Positions 27,936 through 36,582 are shown, counted from the first letter of the stretch. The stretch: DNA of 64,000 bases from a bacterium (GCA_022842165.1 JALHQC010000005.1:1-64000), one strand, 5' to 3'. Program-made: numbers and translations. The notes: generated by a model not told the origin, from the letters alone.

Positions 27936-28430
27936 GTGACATCGGCGGCACCGTGTTCGCCGCCCTTCGAGCCGGCGCTCTTCGATCGCCTCCTGGCGCT
28001 GAACAACGCACATGCCGAAGAACTCTCGTGGAAAAGCGCTGAAGACTTCGATGCGCTGCTGTCCGTGGCATCCCATGTCAGGGCCGAGCCGGATGGTCTG
28101 GCGCTCATCATCGCCTTCGACGAGACCTGCACATACGATAATCCGAATTTCGCGTGGCTGAAGCAGCGCTTCGCGCGCTTCTATTATGTCGACCGCGTCG
28201 TCGTGGATGCCGCCGCGCGGGGGCGGGGACTGGCGAAAGCCATGTATGCCGCACTCGAAACGCAGGCGAGACTCGAAGGCCGCGAGCGTCTGGTCTGCGA
28301 GATCAACAGCGTTCCGTCCAATCCGCAGTCGGATGCGTTCCACGAGAGGCTGGGTTTCCACCCTATCGGTTTGCGGGTGCTGACTGACGGAAGCAAGACG
28401 GTGCGTTACTGGGCGCTGGAGTTCAACTGA
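27936..28430 (+). CDS. GNAT family N-acetyltransferase
   Basis: A 164-residue acetyltransferase. The acetyl-CoA loop is VVVDAAARGRGLAKAMYAAL (R/QxxGxG/A type), followed by 'LVCEINSVPSNPQSDAFHER' and LGFHPIG, the usual GNAT end. It starts with GTG 27936, just after the VOC gene, and overlaps the end of the convergent Kef gene by 8 bases. The substrate is unknown; the form resembles small GNATs that modify amines or protein N-termini. Confidence 0.82.
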   Translation: MTSAAPCSPPFEPALFDRLLALNNAHAEELSWKSAEDFDALLSVASHVRAEPDGLALIIAFDETCTYDNPNFAWLKQRFARFYYVDRVVVDAAARGRGLAKAMYAALETQARLEGRERLVCEINSVPSNPQSDAFHERLGFHPIGLRVLTDGSKTVRYWALEFN

Positions 28431-30219
28431 CCGTCTTCTCGCGGCGCATGCGCTTGCGCGCAAGCTCCAGCTGTTCCCTGCGGTTCGGCCGTCCCAGCAG
28501 CTTGCGGAAACCGTCGCGGCGCTCGTGCACCGAGGCGATGGCAAGCCCCATGGCGACGCCGGTTTCGACCAGCAGCGCCTCGCCAAGTTGCAGGCTCGAC
28601 TCGATTGTCTCCGGCACCGCCTCGGTGACGCCCAGCGCATAGAGCTTCTGGGCGTGGCGCTCGTCGCGGGCGCGGGCGATGATCTTGAGATCGGCACGCA
28701 GCGCGCGGGCGGCCTTCGCCACATCGTCAACGCGCACCTGATTGTCCATGGTGATCGCCAGTGCCTTGGCCTCGGCCAGGCCGCAGCGCTTCAGGAACTC
28801 GGCATTGGCGGCATCGCCGTAATAGACCGGCAAGCCATTCTTCCTTTCGCGCGCCACAACTTCGGCATCGCTGTCCACCGCGATATAGGCAATCTTGTGC
28901 TCTTCCAGCATCGACGCGATCAGATGGCCGACGCGGCCGAAGCCCGCCACGATGACGCGTGACTGGTCATCTTCGGGCAAGGGCGTGTCGAGTGCTGCCG
29001 CCGCTGCTGCCTTGTGGCGAAGCCCCCTGGTGATGCCGGCGCCGATGCGGGCAAGGAAGGGAATGGTGATCATCGTCAGCGTGACGATCAGCAAGGTGTT
29101 GCGCGCGGCCTGATTGTCGATGATGCCATAACCCAGTGCCGCGCCGATGATGACGAATCCGAATTCGCCGCAGGGGCCGAGCAGCATGGCCGATTCGAGC
29201 GCTGCCCCCCGGCTCACCTTGAATGCCCAGAGGAGTGCCAGTGTGACGAGGCCCTTGAGAATGATGAGGCCCGCCACGATTGCCAGGATCGGCAACGGGT
29301 CCCGCAGCAACCCGCCAAGATCGAGACGGAGGCCGACGACCAGAAAGAACGTGCCGAGCAGCAGGCCCTTGAAGGGCTCGATCACGGCTTCGATGGCGCG
29401 GCGGTATTCGGTTTCGGCCAGCATCAGCCCGGCGATGAATGCCCCCAGCGCCATGGAGAGACCGGCGAGGTTGGCGGCCACGCCGGTGCCCACCGCAATG
29501 AGCAGGGTGATGGCCATGAACAGGTCGGGGCTGTTGGCGCCTGCCACCATGCGCAACAGGGGGCGCAACAGGAAACGGCCAACGCCGATGATGACGGCAA
29601 CCGCCACCACGGCCTGCACGAGTGCAAGGCCGATGCTGACAACAACGCTGCCCTCGGTGCGCTGGCCCATGATCGAGACCAGAAGCAGAAGGGGAATGAC
29701 GGCCAGATCCTGGAACAGCAGAATCGCAAAACTCGTCCGCCCGGTCTGCGAGCCGAGGCGTTTGGCTTCCGACAGCAGTTGCACGACGATCGCGGTTGAG
29801 GACAGCGACAGCGCGGCGCCCAGCACGAGGGCCGTTCTGGTGTCGAAACCGAGACCCATCGAAATCCCGGCAATCGCCAGAAACGACACCAGCACCTGCA
29901 AGCCGCCGAGGCCGAAGACCAGCCGCCGCATGACATTGAGACGTTCGAACGAGAGTTCGAGGCCAATCAGGAACAGCAGGAAGACGACGCCCAGCTCGGC
30001 GACCGCCGTGAGATTGTCGGTATCGGCGATAACGAAGGCCTTGAGAACAGGCAGGCTGAAAACCAGTTGCCCCAGCACGCCGGGGCTGAGCAGGATTCCC
30101 ACGATCAGGAAGGCCAGTACGGTATTGACGCCGACGCGCAGGAACAGCGGCACCACCAGGCCCGCGACGCCGAGGATGATGAGGAATTCCTTGTAGTGCG
30201 AGATGTGTTCTGCGGCCAT
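28423..30219 (-). CDS. Kef-type monovalent cation:proton antiporter (CPA2) with TrkA-N domain
   Basis: A 598-residue inner-membrane antiporter. Residues 1-~390 have about twelve to thirteen hydrophobic helices with the CPA2 patterns 'GVVFLLFLIGLELSFERL' and ALSLSSTAIVVQLL. A cytoplasmic NAD(H)-binding TrkA-N domain follows (VIVAGFGRVGHLIA, then Asp in VDSD), then a helical tail rich in basic residues. Such KefB/KefC-like proteins exchange K+ or Na+ for protons. The glutathione-adduct-binding detail of KefC cannot be judged here, and no KefF/KefG ancillary gene is adjacent. The start at 30219 has AAGGA 5 bases upstream; longer in-frame extension lacks one. Confidence 0.87.
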   Translation of the reverse strand: MAAEHISHYKEFLIILGVAGLVVPLFLRVGVNTVLAFLIVGILLSPGVLGQLVFSLPVLKAFVIADTDNLTAVAELGVVFLLFLIGLELSFERLNVMRRLVFGLGGLQVLVSFLAIAGISMGLGFDTRTALVLGAALSLSSTAIVVQLLSEAKRLGSQTGRTSFAILLFQDLAVIPLLLLVSIMGQRTEGSVVVSIGLALVQAVVAVAVIIGVGRFLLRPLLRMVAGANSPDLFMAITLLIAVGTGVAANLAGLSMALGAFIAGLMLAETEYRRAIEAVIEPFKGLLLGTFFLVVGLRLDLGGLLRDPLPILAIVAGLIILKGLVTLALLWAFKVSRGAALESAMLLGPCGEFGFVIIGAALGYGIIDNQAARNTLLIVTLTMITIPFLARIGAGITRGLRHKAAAAAALDTPLPEDDQSRVIVAGFGRVGHLIASMLEEHKIAYIAVDSDAEVVARERKNGLPVYYGDAANAEFLKRCGLAEAKALAITMDNQVRVDDVAKAARALRADLKIIARARDERHAQKLYALGVTEAVPETIESSLQLGEALLVETGVAMGLAIASVHERRDGFRKLLGRPNRREQLELARKRMRREKTVS

Positions 30220-30288
30220 GTTCTTCCTTACGGCTCCATCTTGTGGCATGCCGTCGCTATTGCAAAGCGCATAAACGGAGTGCCGCCC

Positions 30289-31380
30289 ATGAATCCTGCA
30301 ATGCCGCGCGGACGCGATCTCGGCTTGCCGTTTTCCGGCCGGCCGGGGGCGCACAATGCCATAACCGACGTGGCGGGCGTCGAGGTCGGCACCGTCACGC
30401 TGATCAGCGGCGAAGGGCCGCTCGTTGTTGGGAAGGGGCCGGTCCGCACCGGCGTGACCGCCATTCTGCCGCGCGGCAGGGCGCAAGCCCATATCCCTTG
30501 TGCGGCAGGATACTACTCGCTGAACGGCAACGGCGAGATGACGGGCACCGTGTGGATCGAGGAAGCGGGCGAGCTGCAGACGCCGATCACCATCACCAAC
30601 ACGCATTCCTGCGGGGTGACGCGCGATGCGACGATCCGCTGGCTGGTAGGGCGCGGCGTCGGCACCGGGCAGGACTGGGGCCTGCCGGTGGCGGCCGAAA
30701 CCTATGACGGCGATCTGAACGACATCAACGGCTTCCACGTCACCGCCGATCACACCATCGCCGCGCTCGATGCCGCGAAGGGCGGCCATGTGGAGATGGG
30801 CAGCGTCGGCGGCGGCACCGGCATGATCACCTATGATTTCAAGGCGGGTAACGGCTCTGCCTCACGCCGCGTGGAGATTGCGGGCGAGGCCTATACGCTG
30901 GGAGTCTTCGTGCAGTCGAACTTCGGGCGGCGCGAGGATTTGACGGTGCTGGGCGTACCAGTGGGGCGCCATATCGGGCACGACAAGCTGCGCGGCAAGG
31001 ACCAGGGCTCGGTCATCGCCATCGTTGCGACCGACGCACCGCTCCTGGCGCATCAGCTCAAGCGTATTGCCAGGCGCGTGCCGATGGGGCTTGCCCGCAC
31101 CGGAACGGTTGGCAACAACTCGTCGGGCGACATCTTCCTCGCCTTTTCAACCGCCAATCAGCAAGCCTTCGCGCAGAGGGGCGGTGGCGCGGTGACCATG
31201 CAGGCGCTGCCCAATGCCAGCCTGGACCAGTTGTTCATGGCGACCGTCGAAGCAACCGAGGAGGCGGTTATCGACTCGATGATCTGCAACCGCACCATGG
31301 TGGGCCGCGACGGCAATACTTCGATCGCGCTGCCTCACGACATGCTGGTCGCCGTCATGCGGAAATACGGACGGATGTAA
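30289..31380 (+). CDS. P1 family peptidase (DmpA/BapA-like aminopeptidase)
   Basis: A 363-residue N-terminal-nucleophile hydrolase of the DmpA/BapA group, which remove N-terminal D- or L- residues or beta-amino acids from small peptides. Marks are 'AHNAITDVAGVEVGTVTL' near the start, 'TPITITNTHSCGVTRDA', 'MGSVGGGTGMITYDFKAGNG', and TGTVGNNSSGDIFLAF. In the last motif a serine becomes the N-terminal nucleophile after self-cleavage into alpha and beta chains. ATG 30289 has GGAG 9 bases upstream. Its stop overlaps the start of a Crp/Fnr gene (TAATG), so the two are probably one transcript. Confidence 0.85.
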   Translation: MNPAMPRGRDLGLPFSGRPGAHNAITDVAGVEVGTVTLISGEGPLVVGKGPVRTGVTAILPRGRAQAHIPCAAGYYSLNGNGEMTGTVWIEEAGELQTPITITNTHSCGVTRDATIRWLVGRGVGTGQDWGLPVAAETYDGDLNDINGFHVTADHTIAALDAAKGGHVEMGSVGGGTGMITYDFKAGNGSASRRVEIAGEAYTLGVFVQSNFGRREDLTVLGVPVGRHIGHDKLRGKDQGSVIAIVATDAPLLAHQLKRIARRVPMGLARTGTVGNNSSGDIFLAFSTANQQAFAQRGGGAVTMQALPNASLDQLFMATVEATEEAVIDSMICNRTMVGRDGNTSIALPHDMLVAVMRKYGRM

Positions 31381-32018
31381 TGGAAGACGCTTCCATCATC
31401 CCCGGTCTGGAGGCTGCCGGGCGGGAACTGTTCGGGCGTGGCGCACGCCGCGTGCAGCTGAAGCCGGGCCACAGGGTTTTTGTGCCCGGGCAGGCGTGTT
31501 CAGGCTTCATCATCGTGAAGCACGGTGCCGTGCGGGTATCGACGGTGACGGATACGGGCCGCGAACTCATGCTCTACCGCGTCGGGCCGGAGGAAACCTG
31601 CGTGCTGACGACCGCCTGCCTGTTGTCGGACTCCGGTTACGATGCCGAGGGGATCGCCGAAACGGAAACCGAGGCGCTGGTCGTGCCGAAGCCCGTATTC
31701 GAGACGTTGCTCGCCAGTTCGGCGGCGTTCCGGCAGTTCGTGTTCTCGTCCTATGGCGGCCGCCTGCGCGATCTCATCGCGCTGGTTCAGGAGGTTTCGC
31801 AGCGCCACGTGGACCGCCGCCTGGCGCGTTTCCTGGCTGAGCGCGGCGCGGCGGGCCCGATCGCCACGACGCATCAGGAAATTGCCTCGGAGCTAGGGAC
31901 CGCCCGCGAGGTGGTAAGCCGACTGCTGAAGCAGTTCGAGACGGAAGGCCTCGTCACCCTGGAACGGCGGCAGATCGTCGTGTCCAACATGGCGGCCCTT
32001 GCAAGACTTCATGGCTGA
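31380..32018 (+). CDS. Crp/Fnr family transcriptional regulator
   Basis: A 212-residue regulator with an N-terminal cyclic-nucleotide-like beta barrel ('SGFIIVKHGAVRVSTVTDTG') and a C-terminal winged helix-turn-helix ('TTHQEIASELGTAREVVSRL'), the recognition helix being TAREVVSRLL. The cysteines near residue 75-85 (ETCVLTTACLL) are not the N-terminal Fnr iron-sulfur set, so the sensed signal is not evident. It sits immediately before an inverted repeat and a DUF2892 gene. That arrangement is common in alphaproteobacteria and suggests control of the membrane gene and perhaps of itself. Confidence 0.87.
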   Translation: MEDASIIPGLEAAGRELFGRGARRVQLKPGHRVFVPGQACSGFIIVKHGAVRVSTVTDTGRELMLYRVGPEETCVLTTACLLSDSGYDAEGIAETETEALVVPKPVFETLLASSAAFRQFVFSSYGGRLRDLIALVQEVSQRHVDRRLARFLAERGAAGPIATTHQEIASELGTAREVVSRLLKQFETEGLVTLERRQIVVSNMAALARLHG

Positions 32019-32019
32019 T

Positions 32020-32034
32020 TGTGATCAAGTCACA
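32020..32034. promoter_or_regulatory. Crp/Fnr-type operator upstream of the DUF2892 gene
   Basis: TGTGA-TCAAG-TCACA is a perfect 5-bp inverted repeat with five-base spacer, 57 bases before the DUF2892 start and directly after the regulator's stop codon. The half sites equal the Crp core. The spacer is one base shorter than the E. coli Crp consensus, so this may be the site of the adjacent Crp/Fnr protein. Confidence 0.55.
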
Positions 32035-32090
32035 GACGCGGAGCCGCGGCTTCGATAGCTTCGAACCACAACAGGCAAGGGAGACCTCAC

Positions 32091-32294
32091 ATGACAACCA
32101 ATATCGGATCGATCGACCGCGTGCTCCGCGTCATCATCGGGCTGGCGCTGCTGTGGTACGCGCTGTTCGCGGCTCCGACCGGCTATAACTGGATCGGCTG
32201 GATCGGCGTCATTCCGCTGGTCACCGCGCTGATCGGCAGCTGCCCGCTGTATTCGATCCTGGGCCTCAGCACCTGCCCGGTGAAACGCGCCTGA
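32091..32294 (+). CDS. DUF2892 (YgaP transmembrane-domain-like) small membrane protein
   Basis: A 67-residue protein with two hydrophobic segments around residues 12-27 and 35-50, starting NIGSIDRVLRVIIGLALL and ending in a Cys-containing LSTCPVK. It matches the DUF2892 membrane module that in YgaP is fused to a rhodanese domain; here it stands alone. Its function may be linked to sulfide or thiol handling, which is inference. The ribosome site is GGGAG 8 bases before the ATG. It lies downstream of a Crp/Fnr-type operator. Confidence 0.85.
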   Translation: MTTNIGSIDRVLRVIIGLALLWYALFAAPTGYNWIGWIGVIPLVTALIGSCPLYSILGLSTCPVKRA

Positions 32295-32352
32295 CGCGGA
32301 AGCCGGTATCGTGCCGCTGCGCCAGAGGGCGTGGCGGCAGCTGCAAGGAACC

Positions 32353-33585
32353 TCAATGCCTTATGATGGGCTTCAGCATCCGCAGAAGGGCGGGCGGTGT
32401 GCGGTAATAGGCCCTGCGGAGCATGGGGCGCAGCCGCTCCAGATAGATTGCGCCATAGAGAGTGCCGAATGGCGACAGCGGAAGATAATGGTCGAGAACC
32501 GCTGTCTTTCCGCTCGACCAGGAGTCCTTGTGGGCATCGTTGGGATGCATCAGGTCGAAGGTCTTCATGCCGTCTTTCAGGGCCTGGCGCTGGGAAAGGT
32601 CCATGTGAAGCCGGGCGGGGGAGTAGTCGGTCAGGGCGTTCACATGCGAGGTGACGAAGGCGAAATGCGTGCCGTTGTGGCGAAGGCCGATCTCCCATGA
32701 AATATCGCGCCCGCCGGCGCTGAGCGCGCTCAGCACGAAGCGGGTTCCGGAGTCCTTGTCTCTTGCAAGGCGCTTCAGGAATGCGCCGAGCATCGGGCAG
32801 GTGAGGACGCGGTTCTGACGGCCGCGCTGCTCGATCCATAAGCACTTCTCGGCGATGGCTGAGTCAATTGCCGCATCGGTCGCCGGGCCGGGCTCCAGAA
32901 TCCTGAAGGCGACGGGTCCGAACGCGTCCTCCAGAGTCTTGCGGATCTTCTTGCGGCGCTTGCGCTGGGCCGAGGTGTAGCGGGCTTCGTAGGCGGCTTC
33001 ATCGGCAAAGCGCGTCAGGTCGAGGCAGGAGGCCTGCTCGTGCAGACGCGCATCGCGGAATACCTGATCGAGAAAGGGCGCTACCGCCGCATTGACGCAG
33101 ACATGGCGCAGCCTGATGGCATCGATGCCGGGCAGTCGGCGGATCAGATTCATGGCAGCGCCCATCCAGGCCTTCGGGCACTCGCCCAAGGCCAGCAGGA
33201 TATCGCCATATTGCGACTTCGGCTCGGACAGCCAGCGAAGCACCGTGAAGGGGCCCGCCTTGGCCGCCATGAGAGGCCAGACAAAAACCAGCCTGCCATC
33301 GCGGAATCCGGTCACGATCCGGATCGCATCGGACGGCAGGCCCGCGCCGGATGTGGCGATCCAGTTCTTGAGCCAGCCGAAGGACTGAAAAACCGCGCGG
33401 GGCGACTGGCAGCTGCTTTCCAGCCGCAGCCATTGCGCCTCAAGGGCCATGAATCCATCAATGCCGGTGGCAAGCGAGAGGCTGGCGCCCAGCGGCAGAC
33501 CGTGAACCGCGGCAACCCCGGCCGGCTGGCCCGGCAGGACGCCGCGCATCATGCTGTCCTGCAGATCCATATGCGTATCCGCCAT
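32353..33585 (-). CDS. CelD/BcsL-like GNAT acetyltransferase (polysaccharide-linked)
   Basis: A 410-residue protein of the CelD family: two GNAT-like halves with 'LEAQWLRLESSCQSPRAVFQ' near residue 48, a lysine/arginine-rich RKRRKKIRKTLED segment near residue 205, 'FVLSALSAGGRDISWEIGL' and SPARLHMDLSQRQALKDGM. CelD-like proteins act in cellulose or other polysaccharide biosynthesis, perhaps acylating the glycan or an intermediate. There are no membrane segments. The start has GGAGGAG 8 bases upstream. A TTAA-N7-TTAA box lies 71 bases upstream. There is no adjacent synthase; the nearest polysaccharide genes are at the left end of the window. Confidence 0.78.
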   Translation of the reverse strand: MADTHMDLQDSMMRGVLPGQPAGVAAVHGLPLGASLSLATGIDGFMALEAQWLRLESSCQSPRAVFQSFGWLKNWIATSGAGLPSDAIRIVTGFRDGRLVFVWPLMAAKAGPFTVLRWLSEPKSQYGDILLALGECPKAWMGAAMNLIRRLPGIDAIRLRHVCVNAAVAPFLDQVFRDARLHEQASCLDLTRFADEAAYEARYTSAQRKRRKKIRKTLEDAFGPVAFRILEPGPATDAAIDSAIAEKCLWIEQRGRQNRVLTCPMLGAFLKRLARDKDSGTRFVLSALSAGGRDISWEIGLRHNGTHFAFVTSHVNALTDYSPARLHMDLSQRQALKDGMKTFDLMHPNDAHKDSWSSGKTAVLDHYLPLSPFGTLYGAIYLERLRPMLRRAYYRTPPALLRMLKPIIRH

Positions 33586-33655
33586 TGGGCCCGCTCCTCC
33601 GATCAGGTATCTTTGCAGGAATTTCCTGTGAATCGGTTTATGCGCCTCAATCCGG

Positions 33656-33670
33656 TTAAGACCTGGTTAA
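33656..33670. promoter_or_regulatory. Second CtrA-type box TTAA-N7-TTAA
   Basis: TTAA-GACCTGG-TTAA is a perfect CtrA-type full site, 71 bases upstream of the CelD-like gene start. It also encodes the last codons and stop of the upstream gene, so chance is a real possibility; but the position fits a promoter for the CelD-like gene. Confidence 0.35.
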
Positions 33671-34258
33671 GGAAACCTCTTCGATTGGCGGCAACACATC
33701 CGGCGGCACGTCGGGCGGCGTGAAGCGGCGCGGGCGGTTCTTCCACAGCCAGGCGAGCCCAAGGGGTATGAGGAAGGCGAGGACGATCAGCTTGGTCACG
33801 ATCAGCCAGGTGGCGGGAATGCCCAGACTCAAGGCGACGGCCGCCAGCATGACAAGGCCAGCGCCGAGTATCAGGAAACTGCCGCCATAGGACAGAAGCG
33901 TGGAACCGGCATGGAATGCGCAGGCGGGATTGGCTTTGGCCGTACGGCCGATCAGCTCCATCACGAAGGGACGGTAGGTCTCGCGCTGATCGGGAAACTG
34001 CATGGGACCGGCGTAATGGGTCGATACGATGGTTTCCATCCAGCCGTTGAAGCGTGTGACAGAACAGGCATAGCGCGCATGATCGGCCCGCGATGCGGTC
34101 CATTCGAGACGGATCGAGACGATCTCGGAATAATCGAAGTGAAAGGTCTTGCCGTCGTAAGCCCAGCTCAGGCCAGCATCATCGACCCGCCACAGGCGCG
34201 CCTTCTCGAGAGCACTGCGGCGGACGCCGTATTCGACTGGAACTTGCGGAGCGGGCAT
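33656..34258 (-). CDS. Hypothetical protein with two C-terminal membrane segments
   Basis: A 200-residue protein. The first ~120 residues form a soluble beta-rich domain around 'LSWAYDGKTFHFDYSEIVSI', similar in feel to small PH-like or YdbT-like membrane-attached domains. Two hydrophobic stretches follow, 'GSFLILGAGLVMLAAVALSL' and 'WLIVTKLIVLAFLIPLGLAW', and a short Pro-rich tail. No catalytic motif is seen and I do not recognise a named family. A weak AAGG lies just before the start. Confidence 0.6.
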   Translation of the reverse strand: MPAPQVPVEYGVRRSALEKARLWRVDDAGLSWAYDGKTFHFDYSEIVSIRLEWTASRADHARYACSVTRFNGWMETIVSTHYAGPMQFPDQRETYRPFVMELIGRTAKANPACAFHAGSTLLSYGGSFLILGAGLVMLAAVALSLGIPATWLIVTKLIVLAFLIPLGLAWLWKNRPRRFTPPDVPPDVLPPIEEVSLTRS

Positions 34259-34292
34259 CGCCTTAGACTAGCCCAGCGCTTCAACAGGGCAA

Positions 34293-34320
34293 GAGGCCCG
34301 GAAAGACGTTCCCGGGCCTC
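34293..34320 (-). terminator. Hairpin downstream of the EF-hand gene
   Basis: GAGGCCCGG and CCGGGCCTC form a 9-bp stem with a 10-base loop, 15 bases past the EF-hand gene's stop on the minus strand. There is no long T-run after it, so intrinsic termination may be weak. Confidence 0.5.
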
Positions 34321-34334
34321 GTCGCTGTCAAGAC

Positions 34335-34973
34335 TCAGGGGTTCGCCGGGGCGGGCGGCGGGGTCTGCGCGCCATCTTCCGCGTCGTTGTCCTGGTTCAT
34401 CATGTCCGGGCCCATGCCTTGGCCCATTCCTTGGTTCATTCCTTCGCCCATGCCTTGGCCCATGCCTTGGCCCATGCCGTGACCCATGCCTGGGCCATGC
34501 CCCATTCCGCGGCGGCCTTCACGGTCGCCGCGCCGGGGCCGGTCATCCCGGCTCAGGAACCCGTCGCCATTGCGGTCGCGGTTGGCGACGATGCCGGACA
34601 GCGGACCCTTGTATTCATCCAAGGTAACCTGACCATTGCCATCGCGGTCGAACTGCTGGAACTCGCGGACCATCTGCTCGCGGCGCGCCCTCAGCCACAG
34701 GGCCTGGAATTCATCGATCGACAGCGTGGCGTTCTTGTCGGTATCGAATTCCCCGTGCCAAGAGCTGCGGTTCTGGTCGATCTCCTCCTGCGAGATCTTG
34801 CCGTCCTTATTGGCGTCGTAGCGCTCCATCATCTTGGGCCCCATCATGCCGCCGCCCATGCCATGGCCCATGCGATGTCCACGCATGTCGGCATTGGCCA
34901 GCCCGGCGACGCCGCCCGCCGAGAGCAGTGCGACCGCACCGACGGCAAGAATCAGTTTGGTATTCTTGTGCAT
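34335..34973 (-). CDS. Secreted EF-hand calcium-binding protein with Met/His/Gly-rich tail
   Basis: A 212-residue protein with a signal peptide ('LILAVGAVALLSAGGVAG'). It has four EF-hand loops: DANKDGKISQEE, DTDKNATLSIDE, DRDGNGQVTLDE and DRNGDGFLSRDD, all with good Asp/Asn ligands. The C-terminus is a repeated Met-Gly tail with His (GMGHGMGQGMGQGMGEGM), plus an earlier MRGHRMGHGMGGGMM stretch. Such Met/His patches can bind copper or nickel; here that is only inference. ATG 34973 has GGAG 8 bases upstream. It is probably a periplasmic calcium-responsive or metal-storing protein. Confidence 0.82.
   Translation of the reverse strand: MHKNTKLILAVGAVALLSAGGVAGLANADMRGHRMGHGMGGGMMGPKMMERYDANKDGKISQEEIDQNRSSWHGEFDTDKNATLSIDEFQALWLRARREQMVREFQQFDRDGNGQVTLDEYKGPLSGIVANRDRNGDGFLSRDDRPRRGDREGRRGMGHGPGMGHGMGQGMGQGMGEGMNQGMGQGMGPDMMNQDNDAEDGAQTPPPAPANP
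34420..34505. repeat. Short tandem repeat coding the Met-Gly tail
   Basis: Imperfect 12-base units of the type CCATGCCTTGGC, repeated about seven times, encode the Met-Gly-Gln/His tail of the EF-hand protein on the minus strand. The number of units could vary among strains. Confidence 0.6.
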
Positions 34974-35065
34974 ATTGGAAACTCCATGAGGTGATTGCCT
35001 GATGTCCATAAGACGTAGGGCGGCGGAAGTTCCGTCTCAGGCAGCAGATGAATTTCCGGTAATGT

Positions 35066-36250
35066 TCAGCGTGCGAGTTCCCGCATGGCACGATCGAGGC
35101 CGGCGAGCGTCAACGGAAACATCCCTTGTCCGAAGGCGCTGGACACCAGCTGCGTTGACGGCGAGTAAGACCAGTATTTTTCCGGCGAAGGGTTGAGCCA
35201 GATGGCCTTGGGATAGGTTGCGGCAAGGCGCTGGAGCCAGACGATGCCGGGCTCGTCGTTCCAGTGTTCGACGGAGCCGCCTGCGTGGGTCAGTTCGAAG
35301 GGGCTCATCGCGGCATCGCCGACGATGATGACCTTGTAGTCATGCGGGTAGGTGTGAAGCAGCTTCCAGGTGTCCACCGCCTCGGCCCGGCGCCTGCCGT
35401 TGGTCTTCCACACGCTCTCGTAGATGCAGTTGTGAAAGTAGAAGAAATCCATGTGCTTGAACTCGGTGCGGGCGGCGGAGAAGAGCTCCTCGCAGATCTT
35501 CACATGCGGGTCCATCGAGCCGCCGACATCGAAGAACAGCAGTACCTTCACCATGTTGCGGCGTTCGGGCACGAGTTTCACGTCCAGCCAGCCCTGCCGT
35601 GCGGTGGACCGGATGGTGCCTTCGAGATCGAGTTCATCGGCGGCGCCTTCGCGGGCGAATTTCCGCAGACGGCGGAGCGCCACCTTGATGTTGCGGGTGC
35701 CGAGTTCGAGCGTATCGTCGAGATCCTTGAAGTCGCGACGGTCCCAGACCTTCACGGCCGAGTTGTTGCGGTTTGCGTCCTGCCCGATGCGCACGCCGGC
35801 GGGATTGTATCCATAGGCACCGAAGGGCGAGGTGCCGGCTGTTCCGATCCACTTGCTGCCGCCCTGATGGCGGCCCTTCTGCTCCTCGAGGCGCTTCTTC
35901 AGTTCGTCGAGAATCTTGTCCAGCCCGCCCAACGCCTGCACCAGTTTCTTCTCGTCGTCGGTGAGATGCTTTTCGGCGAGCTTCCGCAGCCATTCCTCGG
36001 GAACTCCGGCCATCAGTGCATCGCCGGGGTTTTCGAGACCGTTGAACACGCTTCCGAACACCCGGTCGAACTTGTCGAGATTGCGCTCGTCCTTCACCAG
36101 CGTGGCACGCGATAGGTAATAGAACTCGCCGGTCGACCAGGCGGCGAGGCCCTTGTCGAGCGCCGCCATCAGGGTGAGGTACTCGTTCAGCGAAACCGGA
36201 ATTCCGGCCAGGCGGAGGCTGGTGAAAAAGGACAGGAACACGGCGGTCAT
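35066..36250 (-). CDS. CoxE-like VWA domain protein
   Basis: A 394-residue cytoplasmic protein of the CoxE/YeaD2 group. The N-terminal part ('MTAVFLSFFTSLRLAGIPVS') and the middle 'WIGTAGTSPFGAYGYNPAGV' are family hallmarks. The C-terminal VWA-like domain has VLLFFDVGGSMDPH, a variant of the MIDAS DxSxS in which the first serine is replaced by Gly. CoxE-like proteins pair with MoxR AAA+ ATPases to remodel or insert metals into enzymes. Here the MoxR gene is not adjacent but 11 kb away (47200-48045). It is the last gene of a coupled run, its ATG overlapping the previous stop (ATGA). Confidence 0.82.
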   Translation of the reverse strand: MTAVFLSFFTSLRLAGIPVSLNEYLTLMAALDKGLAAWSTGEFYYLSRATLVKDERNLDKFDRVFGSVFNGLENPGDALMAGVPEEWLRKLAEKHLTDDEKKLVQALGGLDKILDELKKRLEEQKGRHQGGSKWIGTAGTSPFGAYGYNPAGVRIGQDANRNNSAVKVWDRRDFKDLDDTLELGTRNIKVALRRLRKFAREGAADELDLEGTIRSTARQGWLDVKLVPERRNMVKVLLFFDVGGSMDPHVKICEELFSAARTEFKHMDFFYFHNCIYESVWKTNGRRRAEAVDTWKLLHTYPHDYKVIIVGDAAMSPFELTHAGGSVEHWNDEPGIVWLQRLAATYPKAIWLNPSPEKYWSYSPSTQLVSSAFGQGMFPLTLAGLDRAMRELAR

Positions 36251-36582
36251 TCCACCTTGGTAATCACCGGATAGCCGGTGCGCGCGGCCTGGGCGGGTGC
36301 GGCGGCGCAGAAGGCGCCGCGGCCCGATTTCGCCTCGGCCACAAATTCCTCGTAGAAGGAATTGAGCGGGCCGGAGATGGCGGACGACAGGCCGCCGATG
36401 TCATACTCGTGAAAGTGAAGGAAAAGGTTCTCGCGCACCGCGGGATTGACCGCGATCGCGCCCTTGCAATACTGCTCCGCCACATCGAGCAAAGCCACCG
36501 CCATGGCGATCTTCGTGCCGCGGCTGGCGGCTTCGGCGGGCAGCAGCATCAGCAACAAGGCGATCATGCTCCTCAGTACCAT
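36247..36582 (-). CDS. Small secreted hypothetical protein
   Basis: A 111-residue protein with an N-terminal hydrophobic signal-like segment (SMIALLLMLLPAEAAS) and a short acidic/helical mature part with two cysteines (QYCKGA, AFCAAA). The start ATG overlaps the end of the M48 gene by 10 bases, and its stop overlaps the CoxE-like start by 4, so it is translationally coupled both ways. I do not recognise it; conservation of the coupling would argue it is functional. Confidence 0.6.
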   Translation of the reverse strand: MVLRSMIALLLMLLPAEAASRGTKIAMAVALLDVAEQYCKGAIAVNPAVRENLFLHFHEYDIGGLSSAISGPLNSFYEEFVAEAKSGRGAFCAAAPAQAARTGYPVITKVE

